This document shows, piece after piece, positions 1 to 9,705 of a stretch of DNA of 64,000 bases. Positions within the stretch are counted from its first letter, which is position 1; every line of letters starts with the position of its first letter. The translations under genes and the position numbers were made by a program. The DNA is from Cupriavidus basilensis OR16 (GTDB lineage: Bacteria > Pseudomonadota > Gammaproteobacteria > Burkholderiales > Burkholderiaceae), in NCBI RefSeq assembly GCF_000243095.1, contig NZ_AHJE01000061.1:1-64000 (forward strand). The letters are read 5' to 3'. The notes below the pieces were generated by a model. It did not search any database and was not told where the DNA came from. It saw only the letters and a program-made list of their open reading frames with translations.

Positions 1-1
1 G

Positions 2-337
2 CTCGCCTTCTCCGGCACCAGCCCGCGCGCCCGTGCCCGTGCCTTGTTCGGCGCGCTGGAGGTATGGAATACCGAAGGCCACACCGGGGTGCTGCTATAT
101 ATCAACCTGGCGGATCACGCGGTGGAGCTGCTGGCAGACCGCGGCATCGACGCCCGCGTCGCCCAGGAAACCTGGCGCGCCATCTGCAACGAACTCGCTA
201 GCGGGCTGGCCCAGGAGCTGTCGGTCAAGCCCGTGCTGGCGGCGGTGGAGAAGATCCACCATCAACTGGCGCAGCATTTCCCCTCGGGCGACCGGCCCAA
301 TCCGAACGAACTCGATGACCGGCCAGTCATGCTGTAG
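2..337 (+). CDS. TPM-domain protein, C-terminal part
   Basis: The reading frame is already open at the left edge, so the start lies outside the window and only the last 111 residues are seen. Segments such as GVLLYINLADHAVELLADRG and the ending NELDDRPVML match the TPM (TLP18.3/Psb32/MOLO-1) domain of YgcG-like proteins. That domain is usually found in envelope proteins of unclear function, sometimes with phosphatase activity. The distal part of the domain is intact. The last 11 bases overlap the 3' end of the convergent MFS gene. What precedes this domain cannot be judged from here. Confidence 0.75.
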   Translation, partial: LAFSGTSPRARARALFGALEVWNTEGHTGVLLYINLADHAVELLADRGIDARVAQETWRAICNELASGLAQELSVKPVLAAVEKIHHQLAQHFPSGDRPNPNELDDRPVML

Positions 338-1616
338 CGCTGGCTGTGCGACGCGCCCCCAGCATGTACCACAGCGCGGCCAGCACCTGTAGCGCCACCA
401 GCCCGCCCCACACGGTCAGGTGCGCCGCCTTGGGATAGCGGCCAGCATCGGCGGGCCAGAGATCCAGCGCCAGCCCGATGCCGACCTGGCAGGCAAAGGT
501 GGACAGGAACACCGTCAAGGTCAGCGCGGTGGTGGCGCGCCCGATCAACGCGTCGGGGAAGCTGCGCGCCAGCACCGCGTAGGCCAGGATGCCGCTGGAG
601 CCGAACACGCCGTAGGCTGCCCACAGCAGCGTCGGCGGCAGTGGCACGCCCGCCATGATCAGGCACTGGATCACGACGAAACCGCTCATGCCAACGCCCG
701 CGAAGGTGTAGAGGCTCACGCCGGCACGCTCCAGGTGGCGCGCTGCCCAGCCTGCGCATACGCAGCCGCCCATCATGGCGAAGCCGATCACGGACACCAG
801 GCGAGCGCCCTGCTCCGGCGCATAGCCGGCCACGTCGCGCAGGAAGGCCCCGACCCATAGCGTCTGCACCGCCAGGAAAACACCTTGGTTCAGCAGTGCC
901 AGCGGCACCACGCGCAAGAAGCGCGCATTGCGAAAGACCTGCCACGTGCCGCGCAGTTGCTCGGCAAGGCGCTGCTTGCCGGCGCGGCTGGTGTCGGGGG
1001 CGCCGAGCCACAGCAACGCCGCCATGGCCAGCGTCAACCCGGCCAGCCCGTAGCTGACGGTGCGCCAGTCGGTCCACGACAGCACCCAGCCCAGCGGCGC
1101 GCCCACCAGGACGGCGCCCATCCCGCCGATCGCCATCACCACCCCGTTGAGCAAGGGCATGCGCGACAGCGGGAACCAGATCGACAGGGCCTGGATGGCG
1201 GCGCCCAGGCAAACCGACACGCCCACGCCGATCATCAGGCGCCCTGCCGCCAGCGCGGCCATGCTGGTCGCCGAGGCGAACACCAGGGCGCCAGCCACCG
1301 CCACCAGCAGCAACGCCGCCTCGGTGCGGCGCGGGCCAAAGCGGTCGAGCAGCAGGCCGGCCGGCAGCTGGGCGCAAGCAAAGCCAAGGAAGTAGAAGCT
1401 GGTCAGCAAACCCAGGTCAGCAGCGCCAAGCCCCATCTCGCGGATCAAATGCGGTGCGAAGCCCAGGTTGACGCCCCGGAAGATATAGGAAACCAGGAAA
1501 CCAAGCGAAAAGATGCAAAGCACGCGCCAGCGCGCGGCGGCCGGGGCGGGATCGCCAGCCCGTGAGGCAGGAGACGGCGCCGGAGCGGCGCGTGTGGATA
1601 CATTGGCGGAAGTCAT
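327..1616 (-). CDS. MFS transporter
   Basis: A 429-residue polytopic membrane protein of the major facilitator superfamily. It has about twelve hydrophobic segments and the loop 2-3 signature DRFGPRR after the second helix (near residue 85), followed by GRLMIGVGVSVCLGA. The N-terminal 30 residues are Ala/Pro-rich and polar. The ATG at 1616 is chosen; an in-frame TTG 36 bases upstream would add 12 residues, and neither has a strong ribosome site. Substrate unknown. It is divergent from the LysR gene at 1694, with about 77 bases between the starts, so that regulator is the obvious candidate to control it. Confidence 0.88.
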   Translation of the reverse strand: MTSANVSTRAAPAPSPASRAGDPAPAAARWRVLCIFSLGFLVSYIFRGVNLGFAPHLIREMGLGAADLGLLTSFYFLGFACAQLPAGLLLDRFGPRRTEAALLLVAVAGALVFASATSMAALAAGRLMIGVGVSVCLGAAIQALSIWFPLSRMPLLNGVVMAIGGMGAVLVGAPLGWVLSWTDWRTVSYGLAGLTLAMAALLWLGAPDTSRAGKQRLAEQLRGTWQVFRNARFLRVVPLALLNQGVFLAVQTLWVGAFLRDVAGYAPEQGARLVSVIGFAMMGGCVCAGWAARHLERAGVSLYTFAGVGMSGFVVIQCLIMAGVPLPPTLLWAAYGVFGSSGILAYAVLARSFPDALIGRATTALTLTVFLSTFACQVGIGLALDLWPADAGRYPKAAHLTVWGGLVALQVLAALWYMLGARRTASATA

Positions 1617-1693
1617 GGCTGCATTGTCGTCAGTCGCCGCGCGCAACACCAACGAAAGATACCCGCCGCAATTGTGAGTAGAATTTGACGGTA

Positions 1694-2728
1694 ATGACCT
1701 CCCGACACCCTAAAACCGTCAAGCCCGGCTTGGCCGGCCAGCCCAGCTTGCCCGCCGGGCCGGCTGAACCCGCCCCGCCGCCCGAGCCACCGCGCTCCCA
1801 GCGCGCGCCTCACCTGCCCGCGCTACAGGCGCTGCGCGCCCTGGAGGCCGCCGTGCGCCACCGCAGCTTCTCGCGCGCGGCGGAGGAGCTGGCCCTGACC
1901 CATAGCGCGATCAGCCACCATCTGCGCGCGCTGGAGGACAAGCTGGGCACCAAGCTGTTCCAGCGCACCGGCCACCTGATGATGCCCACCAATGTGGGCG
2001 CGCGGCTGGCCGAACGGATTCGCGACGGGCTGGCTGAACTGGAAGATGGCCTGCGGGAGGCCAGCAACGGTGGCGCCCCGCAGGTGGTGCGGCTGGAAGT
2101 CAGCGTCATGGCCGACCTGGCCAACGCGTGGCTGATCCGCCGCCTGCCGAGCCTGCACGCGGCCCTGCCGGGACTGGACCTGCACCTGCGGCTGCACGCC
2201 GAGATCACGCCGCCCGATCCGTATTCCGTGGATGTGGGCATCTGGCACCAGCGCGTCGACCTGCCCGGCTTTGCCTGCCACAACCTGATCGAGGACCATG
2301 TGATCGCGGTCGCCAGCCCCGCGCTGCTGGCGCGCTACCCTGGCTTCACGCTGGCGGACCTGCCGCGCCTGCCGATGCTGCGCTTCGCCCTGCGGCCGTG
2401 GCGCGACTGGCTGGAAAGCGCGGGCCTGCCCGGCACGGAGCCCGAGCGCGGGCCGATCTTCCAGGATGCGGGCATGATGCTGCAATCCGCGGTGGCGGGG
2501 CTCGGCGTGGCCACCGCGCGCCTGCAACTCGCCAGCGACTACCTTGCCAGCGGCGAACTGGTGCAGATCGGCACCACCCGCATCCCGTCCAGCCTGCACT
2601 ACTGGGTGACCTGGCGCGAAGGCAATCCGCGCGAGAAGGCCATCCTGCGGTTCCATGGCTGGCTGCAAGGCCAGGTGGCGCCCGCCGCCCTGCGCGCGCC
2701 GCTTGATGCACAGCCCTCGGGCGCCTGA
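1694..2728 (+). CDS. LysR-family transcriptional regulator (GcvA-like)
   Basis: 344 residues. An unusually long Pro-rich N-terminal leader of about 40 residues precedes the winged helix-turn-helix (LQALRALEAAVRHRSFSRAA, then THSAISHHLRALE). A periplasmic-binding-like effector domain fills the rest. The early FSRAAEELALTHSAIS pattern and the HxxLxxDH segment fit the GcvA/AmpR subgroup. The ATG at 1694 is used; a TTG lies 9 bases upstream, and a later start nearer residue 40 would give a standard-length protein. It is divergently placed from the MFS transporter, the usual arrangement for a local regulator. Its 3' end is 3 bases from the convergent protease gene. Confidence 0.88.
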   Translation: MTSRHPKTVKPGLAGQPSLPAGPAEPAPPPEPPRSQRAPHLPALQALRALEAAVRHRSFSRAAEELALTHSAISHHLRALEDKLGTKLFQRTGHLMMPTNVGARLAERIRDGLAELEDGLREASNGGAPQVVRLEVSVMADLANAWLIRRLPSLHAALPGLDLHLRLHAEITPPDPYSVDVGIWHQRVDLPGFACHNLIEDHVIAVASPALLARYPGFTLADLPRLPMLRFALRPWRDWLESAGLPGTEPERGPIFQDAGMMLQSAVAGLGVATARLQLASDYLASGELVQIGTTRIPSSLHYWVTWREGNPREKAILRFHGWLQGQVAPAALRAPLDAQPSGA

Positions 2729-2731
2729 GCC

Positions 2732-3892
2732 CTAGCGGCCGGCCGCCCGCAGCGCCTCGATGCGCTCGCGCGTGAGCGGATGGGTCGAGAAGAAACTGTC
2801 GCCATCGTCGTTGTTGCCGCCCTCCTCCGCGGCGCGGCGGCTACGGCGCTCGCGCTTGGTCTCGCGCTCGCCGGTGGCGGCTGGCGCGCTGGCCGCGGTC
2901 TCGCCGTCGGCCTTGGCCGCTTGAACCTCCACCTGCCGGGTGTGGGCGTCTTCCAGCGCCTGCAAGACGTCGGCAAAGGCCGACACCGGCAAGTGGTTGC
3001 GCTGCATGACCTCCACCGCATACGCATCCGCCGCGCGCTCATGGTCGCGCGAGTAGCGCAGGGTCAGGATCGCGGCGGGCACGCCCGCCAGCACCGTCGA
3101 ATAGTCGCCGAAGAAGTAGGCCGCCAGCGCACCCACCGCCGAGGCCTGGAGAATCTGCTGCAGGCCATGGCGCTCGGCCACGTGCCCGGCCTCGTGGGCC
3201 AGCACGCCCAGCAGGCCCGGGCCCGTGCCGGTCAGCTTGACGAGTTCATCGGTCACCACGATGGTGCCGCCCGGCAGGGCCAGCGCGTTAGGCCCAAGCC
3301 TGCCACCGTGGCGGAACAGGATCTTGTACTCGTGGCCCGGATCGGGCGGGCGCACCAGCGCGGCGAAGTCGGCGCGAATCCGTTGCTGCTCCGCCTGCGG
3401 CAGGGCTGATGGCATGAGCAGGCCATGATCGATGCTGGTGAGCGTGGCCTCGCCGAGGCGGGCTTCCAGCGCCGGCGGCACGCTGTGCGCCACCATGCCG
3501 GCGCCCCAGGGCAAGACATAGAAGTACCCCAGCAGCAGCGCCGCGGCCAGGCCCAGCACGGACAGCAATGCCAGCCGCCAGCTATTCTGCGCGCGCACCA
3601 CCCAGCCCTCGCGGTAGCCACTCGCGCCCAGCAGCGCGGCAAAGCCGGCGTGGTCGGTGACCTCGCAGAAAGCGCCGTCGGCAAACGTGACCAGGCGCGG
3701 CGCGCGCTTGACCCGTTCGGAGACACGCAGCGCTGCCAGCGGCGCGCGGCGCAGCACCGTGCCATGGGCATCGCGCAGCGTCGCATCGCGCCCTTCGATG
3801 GACAACATCACGAGATGGGCGCGCGAAGAGCGGCCGTCGAAGTAAGTGGCGGCTACCGGGGCGGGGGCCGTGGCGTCTGGGAAATCCTGCAT
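2732..3892 (-). CDS. M48-family zinc metallopeptidase
   Basis: 386 residues. A single transmembrane helix (about residues 105-125) precedes the protease domain. The zinc motif HEAGH lies near residues 233-237, and the downstream HERAADAYAV supplies the third ligand, as in Ste24/HtpX-type M48 proteases. A charged, low-complexity stretch near the C terminus (residues 325-370) separates the core from an SFFSTHPLTRERIEAL ending typical of BepA/LoiP-like enzymes. The N-terminal 100 residues resemble a cytoplasmic SH3-like extension. It lies 49 bases downstream of the yjgN-like gene in the same direction, so the two probably form one transcript. Likely role: envelope protein quality control. Confidence 0.88.
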   Translation of the reverse strand: MQDFPDATAPAPVAATYFDGRSSRAHLVMLSIEGRDATLRDAHGTVLRRAPLAALRVSERVKRAPRLVTFADGAFCEVTDHAGFAALLGASGYREGWVVRAQNSWRLALLSVLGLAAALLLGYFYVLPWGAGMVAHSVPPALEARLGEATLTSIDHGLLMPSALPQAEQQRIRADFAALVRPPDPGHEYKILFRHGGRLGPNALALPGGTIVVTDELVKLTGTGPGLLGVLAHEAGHVAERHGLQQILQASAVGALAAYFFGDYSTVLAGVPAAILTLRYSRDHERAADAYAVEVMQRNHLPVSAFADVLQALEDAHTRQVEVQAAKADGETAASAPAATGERETKRERRSRRAAEEGGNNDDGDSFFSTHPLTRERIEALRAAGR

Positions 3893-3941
3893 CAGGGCCT
3901 TGAAGTCGAAGTCAACGAAGCTTGCACGGCGATGGCTGTGG

Positions 3942-4939
3942 TCACAGCGCGATGTCGATGTCGTACCAGTCCACCGCGGCGTCGCCTAGCGCGCCCACCT
4001 GCTGCGTCTCGCCAGCCACGAAGGCATCCAGCGGCCCCGCCGCGAGCATGGTCATGCTCTCGATTCGGTAGCGCATCGAACGCACCCGCGCGAACGGCAG
4101 GAACAGGCCCAGCGTAAGCGCGTTGGCGATCATGTTGGTGACGAAGATAAAGAACAGGCGGCTTGCCTTGACCTCGCTGCGAAACGCGTGCGGCGCCAGC
4201 GTGGTGTGGTTCCACACCAGGTTCTGCAGCCGCGCCATGAAGAAGGGACCGACGGCCGTCATCGCCACAAAAAAACCGATGACGGCCATGATCGCCGCCA
4301 CCACCGGCGCGCCCATGCCCGCCCCCATGCCAGCGCCGATCCCGGCGCCGATGCCTTTGCCCAGCATGCCGCCGTGCCAAAGCGGGTGTTGTCATGCTGG
4401 TACTGCTTGAAGCGCTGATGCGCGAGCGGCGCCAGCGCATAGAGGGTGAGCACCGTGAGCACCGGCCAGAGCAGGAACACCTTGTAGGCCTGGGCATCGC
4501 CCCCGGTGAAGGCGAAGCGCAGGCCGCGGTAGCTGGAGTTCGCCATGCGAAAGCGCAGGGAACGCACCAGCAGCAGCGGAAACACCACCGCCAGTGCCAG
4601 GCCCAGCGCCAATGCCAGGAACAGGGAAACATGGCTGGCCAGCTGGAACACCATCGCCAGGCCAAACACGATGGCGCGGCCCTTGAGGATGGCGGAGGCA
4701 CGGCCGTGGTAATCGAAGCTCGCGCCGTCCAGCCGCGTGTTGCGGTAGAAGTACTGCATCGTGCGAACCTTGGCCCAGGCCGAGTAAATGCCCAGCGTGA
4801 CAATGGTCAGCAAGGTATTGACGATCCAGATGCGGAAAAACTCGGAGCCCGAGCCGATGAACTCGAACCGCAGAGGACGCACCGTGGCGGCCGGCTGGTC
4901 GTATGCCGGCGCGTGGAACGCGTTGTTGTCTGGCTGCAT
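3942..4939 (-). pseudogene. yjgN: YjgN-like DUF898 membrane protein, frameshifted
   Basis: The first frame (start 4939, preceded by a GGGAGAAAG ribosome site) encodes a typical DUF898 N-half: LRFEFIGSGSEFFRIW, TLGIYSAWAKVR and RNTRLDG, with several membrane helices. Near 4376 the frame is lost. The C-half continues in another frame (3942 to about 4370) as a Gly/Met-rich linker, more helices and LFLPFARVRSMRY. Restoring one C in the GGCAC context rejoins them as NTRFGHGGMLGKG. The damage is therefore a single-base deletion, which may be a sequencing error or a genuine mutation. Cotranscribed with the downstream M48 protease. The function of YjgN proteins is not established. Confidence 0.8.
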
Positions 4940-5514
4940 CCTGCTTTCTCCCGTGAATTGTGCAAATTGGCGATGCGCCGGCTAACCGCGGTGCCCGCAC
5001 GCCGCGCGACGATATCTCTTATCCCGGCATAGCGGCCAGCAATGTATCAGGAATGCAACCAAATCTATCGTATTCGCTGGGCAATGTAAGAAGTTCCCAC
5101 CTCATCCAACTGGGCGAGAAAGAACCCGGGCCAATGTGAGTCCGGCAGCATTCACCCCCCTTGCCGGCTACGTCTTTTGGCGCCGGCGCACGCTTTCGGT
5201 GCACGCGTAGCCCTGCCGCACCTCTCGTCGCCAGGACCGTGCGTGCCAGGACGCACAAGCTGTTTGCCCTGGGAAGTATCACCGCTGCAACCATTCGAAC
5301 GGTCGTGCGGCGACTGCTCCACCACCCGAATACGTCCTCGCGGATACCCTTTGGAAGGATCCAGGAAAAGGTAGCAAAAGGGAGCAAAGGACATTTTTCA
5401 CACCCCTTTCGCCGCTTATGATGATCGGGGAGAAGATAACGCATCACTTTTCGCCGCGCCTGCTATGCTGCGGCGCACTCAGCCGCGCCGAAAGCAGTAA
5501 CGACGAGGAAACAC

Positions 5515-5544
5515 CTTGTTACAATAAACGCAAAATGTAACAAG
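5515..5544. promoter_or_regulatory. TGTTAC inverted repeat, probable enhancer/operator site 1
   Basis: Perfect 9-bp arms CTTGTTACA and TGTAACAAG separated by 12 bases. It ends 43 bases before the sigma-54-type promoter at 5588. A related repeat with the same half-site and the same 12-base spacer precedes the second such promoter (7572-7597). Position and symmetry suit the binding site of a dimeric sigma-54 activator. The VpsR-type activator encoded at 8343 is the natural candidate, by inference from proximity. Confidence 0.55.
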
Positions 5545-5587
5545 TTGGCAAAGTGCATTCTTAATAAAATCAGTAGCTTAGAACCCA

Positions 5588-5603
5588 TGGCACGTTCGTC
5601 GCT
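5588..5603 (+). promoter_or_regulatory. Sigma-54-type promoter 1
   Basis: TGGCACGTTCGTCGCT matches the -24/-12 consensus TGGCACGN4TTGCW with one mismatch, and has GG and GC at exactly the required spacing. It reads rightward. No recognisable gene follows before the convergent PAP2 gene, so its product is unknown. The 14-base core TGGCACGTTCGTCGC recurs at 7665. Confidence 0.5.
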
Positions 5604-5951
5604 CTTGTCTTCGTTACAAAGAGCAGAGCGACCGAAAAGATAGCCGAAGTCAACAACAAATACGGTACGCCACGGATGCCAGCGACAAGGCGGTGCAAAA
5701 CCACCAGCCGCGGCATCACGATAATCAGACTTGAACGGGGAGTGGAGCCGTAGCCGTGACAGGGCTTGCTTCGCGGGGAGGTTGAGCGCCGGGCCAGCGC
5801 AGTTTTCAGAATCCATGGCCCACGCCGCACACGGTAACAGCAACGCGCCGGTGCGGAGATCTAAACCCCCTTCGCAGTACTTTCAGGCGCGGGCCTGGTT
5901 CCAACGGGATGGCGGAACCGGCCCGCCGCACTATCTCGCGGCTTCGGAAGT

Positions 5952-6911
5952 TCAGAAAGGCTGCGGCTGGGCGACGTGCCGGTCGAACATTTGTGGCTTG
6001 GCCGCTCTGCATGCGCGCAGCAAGCCTATCGTCAGAGCCCACAATCCCACACCAGCCACGACATCCACCAGGTAGTGCCCCCCCTCCGTTGGCGTCGACA
6101 GAATCATGGCCAGGTTCAGCAGGCATGCGACCACGAACCCGGTGCGGGTCCAGCGCATCGTTTGCACAAAGATCAGCGCCATGGCGGTGTGATAGGACGG
6201 AATAGACACCAGCCCCTGCACGTGAGCGAGATCGAATACCGGCATCGCGCCGGCGCGTAATACGCTGAAGTGTGAAACGCTGGCCATCTCGGCGGCGCTT
6301 GCTACGCCGAACGAGACGTAGGCCCCGGCGGCTGGCCAAGGGGCCGCGATCAGCAACAGCAGCGTGCACGAGAGCATCATGTTGGACATGAACTCCCGCA
6401 AATATTCGGCCCGCCCCGCCAAACCGGTCAGCATGGGAACCAGGAGCAACTGAGCCAAGCCGCTGGCGTAAGCCAACTGCAGAAAAAGAGTCACTGCGGG
6501 CCGCGCCCTGACCCAGTTGTAGACCTGCGGCCAGTCAAAACCCAACAGCTTATCCAGCTCGGCCAGCCTGGCATCCACCAGAGGCGGGGCCAATGTGATC
6601 ATCAAATAGGACAGCACGCTCATGACATTGGTGAAGGCCACCAGCAGAGCGCCGCATTGCGCCACTAGCGCCAGCCGCCGATAGTGCAATCCGCGCGAAG
6701 TTGCTGTCACGCGCGGCATGCCTGCGATCAAGCTGAGAATCAGCGCGATGGCGGCAAGCATCGCTACAGCCGTGCCGATGGCGACGACGCTGGCATGGGC
6801 CACGGAGCGCCCGCTTGCCGCGAGCCAGACCGAATCCAGAACCAGAAACCCGAGCACGAGCATCCATCTGATGGCATCGCCGCGCGTGAAGACCCTGTTG
6901 TCTATTCTCAT
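5952..6911 (-). CDS. PAP2-superfamily membrane phosphatase
   Basis: 319 residues with five or six hydrophobic segments. The PAP2 phosphatase motifs SIPSYHTAMAL (near residue 240) and GGHYLVDVVAG (near 290) are present and carry the catalytic histidines. This arrangement is that of inositolphosphotransferase/Aur1-type and undecaprenyl-diphosphate-phosphatase-like proteins. The ATG at 6911 is chosen because GGGAGGGGC lies just upstream; longer in-frame starts lack this. The gene is isolated between two long gaps. Given the neighbouring GtrA/GtrB/GT87 genes, a role in polyprenyl-phosphate recycling or lipid-linked glycan chemistry is plausible but inferred. Confidence 0.8.
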   Translation of the reverse strand: MRIDNRVFTRGDAIRWMLVLGFLVLDSVWLAASGRSVAHASVVAIGTAVAMLAAIALILSLIAGMPRVTATSRGLHYRRLALVAQCGALLVAFTNVMSVLSYLMITLAPPLVDARLAELDKLLGFDWPQVYNWVRARPAVTLFLQLAYASGLAQLLLVPMLTGLAGRAEYLREFMSNMMLSCTLLLLIAAPWPAAGAYVSFGVASAAEMASVSHFSVLRAGAMPVFDLAHVQGLVSIPSYHTAMALIFVQTMRWTRTGFVVACLLNLAMILSTPTEGGHYLVDVVAGVGLWALTIGLLRACRAAKPQMFDRHVAQPQPF

Positions 6912-7571
6912 TTTGCAGCCCCTCCCTGGATGCATCCAGCTGCGCGCCCCGCTCACTCGTCTTTGGCGAAGTACTGGATGCAAGATAGCTTAGTCGGGGT
7001 GCCTCCGGCATCGACTCTACGTGGGACTACCAAAGTACTAGGCGCCCAAGTACCGCACCCTGACTGTCGGCGATCTGGGGCAACACCGCCGAGGCGCCAT
7101 GCCTTCGCAGCTCCGGGCCCGTTTTCACAAATGCAACCGATTCGCGCGATGTCGGCGATCTGTGTAAGGCATACGCAACTCATCCATCCTGATGAGTCGG
7201 GCCCGCGTTCTGGCTCGTGAAAAGTACGCCACGCGCTATCTTGTCCATCCTTTGGACTACGACTTTCGCCGTTATTGAGAATCCCTCGCACTTTCGTTCT
7301 CATCGAAACATGCCACTGCTGGTTCTACCTCCCCCCCGCACCAAGTACTGCCGGAGATACGCATTTTCAGAGATGAAACCATTTGCCCCCCTGCCGCCGG
7401 GATAGCGCTACCGCAAACCGTATGCCCGCAACGGGAAAGCGCACATCCGGGACGGCAGCGCTGGCTCGGAAATATGCCGCATACACCTCACTGGACAAGC
7501 GCAAGGCTCTAGAACTTCGCATTTCGCGAGCGAGGACATACTGAAGCACAAAATTCGCAGGACGACGCGCA

Positions 7572-7597
7572 GTAACAGGGAAGAAACATTCTGTTAC
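7572..7597. promoter_or_regulatory. TGTTAC inverted repeat, probable enhancer/operator site 2
   Basis: Arms GTAACAG and CTGTTAC separated by 12 bases, ending 67 bases before the sigma-54-type promoter at 7665. It uses the same TGTTAC half-site and the same spacer length as the repeat at 5515, but with the half-sites turned the other way round. Inferred to be an activator binding site. Confidence 0.5.
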
Positions 7598-7664
7598 ACA
7601 CTTGCGTCGGCAAGCAACGCGCTCATCACTGTCCCTGCTAGCGAAATCAATGACTTAGCAGCCC

Positions 7665-7680
7665 TGGCACGTTCGTCGCG
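7665..7680 (+). promoter_or_regulatory. Sigma-54-type promoter 2
   Basis: TGGCACGTTCGTCGCG has the same core as the promoter at 5588, with GG/GC spacing as required and one mismatch in the TTGC block. It points toward the activator gene at 8343. Whether it drives that gene or a separate short transcript cannot be told. Confidence 0.5.
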
Positions 7681-8342
7681 ATTATGCTTCGCAGAACATG
7701 TGATCGGACTAAAGCCGCAAGCCAGACCACAACAACCGGCACCGTCTTGCAAGCGCAAAGTCCGACGACAAGATGATAAGGAACCCGCAAGCCCAGGCGG
7801 GATCAGGGGAGGGGCTCAGGCGCAGGGCCGCGCCAGATAACTACACGGCCCAGGCAGGACAGGCATGCGAAAGCTTGCTTGCCCGATGATAGGCAGTTGC
7901 AGTCATTTCAGGCGCGGGTCGATCCGTAAATGGTCAGGATCGACCCGCGGCACCTGCGCAAGGCGCGATCCACAGTCCGTGACGCGCCGGATGCGGGTGC
8001 TCCGGCTGGCATTGCCCGTCGGTAGGGTTCCTGAAGTCAGGTGGGGATGGGAGGTCCGCCATGCGGGTCGGGTCCGGGGAGCTTGTCGGCATTGTGCCGA
8101 CGTTCGATTTTCACCCTCGTTCGTGACAAGCTGGCATTCGTGCTTAGCCATGTGCGGTGATCGAGCCAGGCCCAATGTGGCCCGGGTCTCGCGCGCCATG
8201 CAACCGGCAAACTGAAGACCCTCCATTCCTGAAGCCGCGATGTGCCTGGATCGGGCATCGCCCTTCAAGAAGACCGCGAATTAGAACAAGTCCGGAACGG
8301 ACACTAGCTCGCAACAAGAAGAAGAGATCGGGGGAGGGTTAT

Positions 8343-9667
8343 ATGACCGCGTACGTCAATCGTCCGCTGCTGTATCTGTCGCAGCATCACGACGCCATGC
8401 GTTGCAGGTTCCTGGCACAACAAGGCTGGAAGCTGATCTTCGCGTCAAACCAGCGAGAGCTCGATGCACTCGCCCAGGACACGCAGCCCATCAGCGGGCT
8501 CCTCGATATACACAGTGGCTTCAGCGACGCCGAACTCGAGTCGTTCGAGCCTTGGCTCGCTCAGCCGAACATGAGTTGGGTCGCCACTGTCACGAGCAAG
8601 GAAGCGCTCTCGAATTCAGCCCGCCGTTTGCTCGGGCTGCACTTCGTCACGCGGTCGGCATGGTGCAGTTGCGCCAGGAGGCCTCGCATCCACCGCCCCC
8701 GGCGAGCGGCATCGACGGCATGATCGGCAGTTGTGCTGCCATGCAAAGCCTGTTCCGCGGCATAGAGAAAGTCTCCAGATGGGATACGCCAGTGCTCATC
8801 GCAGGCGAATCGGGCACGGGCAAGGAGCTGGCCGCCCAGGCGATCCACCGCGCCTCCCGGCGCGCCGGGCAGCCCTTCGTGGCGGTTAACTGTGCGGCCA
8901 TTCCCCCCACGCTGCTCATGTCAGAACTGTTCGGCTACGAGCGCGGCGCCTTCACCGGCGCCCTCAAGCGCAAGCCCGGGCGCATCGAGATGGCGCACGG
9001 GGGCACCCTCTTCCTCGACGAGATCGGAGATATGCCGCTCGAAAGCCAGGCCAGCCTGCTGCGCTTCCTGGAAACCGGCTGCATAGAAAGGCTGGGCAGC
9101 ACCGAGTCGATCACGGTCGATGCGCGCATTGTGTCCGCCACGCACGTCGATCTCGACGCGGCAGTTGCGGCAGAACGCTTCCGCGGCGATCTCTATCACC
9201 GCCTGTGCGTGCTGCGCATCAAGCAGCCGCCGTTGCGCGAACGGGATGGCGATATCACGCTGCTGGCCGAGCATATCCTGAACAATCTCCGCTCGCATTC
9301 CCCGGACCATATCAAGGGCTTCTCGCCAGCAGCGCTGCGCGCTCTCAGTGCGCACGACTGGCCAGGGAACGTCCGCGAGCTGATCAACCGTACCCGGCAT
9401 GCGGCAGCCATGTGCGAGAACGGTGTCATCACACCGTGCGACCTGGACCTGCAACCACCGCCCGAAACCCGCCCCCTGACACTGGCGGAAGTGCGCGAGG
9501 CGGCGGAGCTGAATGCCGTCAAGGAGGCCTTGCAGCGGCACCACGAACGGCTCATCGACGTGGCCGCGGAGCTAGGGATCTCGCGAGTCACACTGTTCCG
9601 GATGATGCGCGAGCACAGGCTTCAGGTGAGAAAAGGCGGGTTGGGCATGGTTTGCCTGCAAGGCTAG
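8343..9667 (+). pseudogene. VpsR-like sigma-54 activator, internal deletion
   Basis: The start at 8343 has a strong GGGGGAGGG ribosome site. The first 100 residues (LLYLSQHHDAMRCRFLAQQG onward) resemble the receiver-like domain of VpsR-type regulators of biofilm polysaccharide. Near 8650 the frame is lost, and in the next frame the protein resumes at RHAVGMVQL. The conserved segment normally between FV and RHAVGM is missing, so this is a short deletion rather than a point slip. The rest is intact: Walker A GESGTGKE, the sigma-54 loop GAFTGA, Walker B GGTLFLDE and a C-terminal Fis-type helix-turn-helix. An ATG at 8660 could still produce the AAA+ and DNA-binding part. Followed by a methyltransferase and gtrA. 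Confidence 0.75.
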
Positions 9668-9705
9668 TCCAACGCCAGGAAGCGCGTCAGTACAGGAGTA
9701 GAACC

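Larger units (their letters stand above)
4940..5951. other. Long non-coding gap
   Basis: About 1 kb between the yjgN-like gene and the PAP2 gene. The open frames here look random in composition and lack plausible ribosome sites, so no gene is called. The part from about 5460 to 5720 is visibly less GC-rich than the genes around it and contains an inverted repeat (5515-5544) and a sigma-54-type promoter (5588-5603). Nothing convincing is encoded downstream of that promoter on the + strand before the convergent PAP2 gene; its target may be a small RNA, a very short ORF or a deleted gene. Confidence 0.5.
6912..8342. other. Long non-coding gap with regulatory features
   Basis: About 1.4 kb without a convincing gene; open frames are short, overlap each other and have no good ribosome sites. 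It holds five copies of AAGTAC (6969, 7033, 7048, 7222, 7343), an inverted repeat at 7572-7597 and a sigma-54-type promoter at 7665-7680. That promoter would give the downstream activator gene a leader of about 650 bases, or it may serve a small RNA. The 13-base string TTTCAGGCGCGGG occurs at 7906 and also at 5881, in each case about 240-290 bases after a sigma-54-type promoter. Confidence 0.5.

Noticed and set aside
3892..4803. A 303-codon minus-strand frame overlapping the yjgN-like gene
   Set aside because: It is the wrong frame of the DUF898 gene, rich in Trp, Cys and Arg, and lacks membrane helices.
5019..5447. A 142-codon minus-strand open frame in the 1-kb gap
   Set aside because: No ribosome site, no recognisable domain, and overlapping open frames on the other strand.
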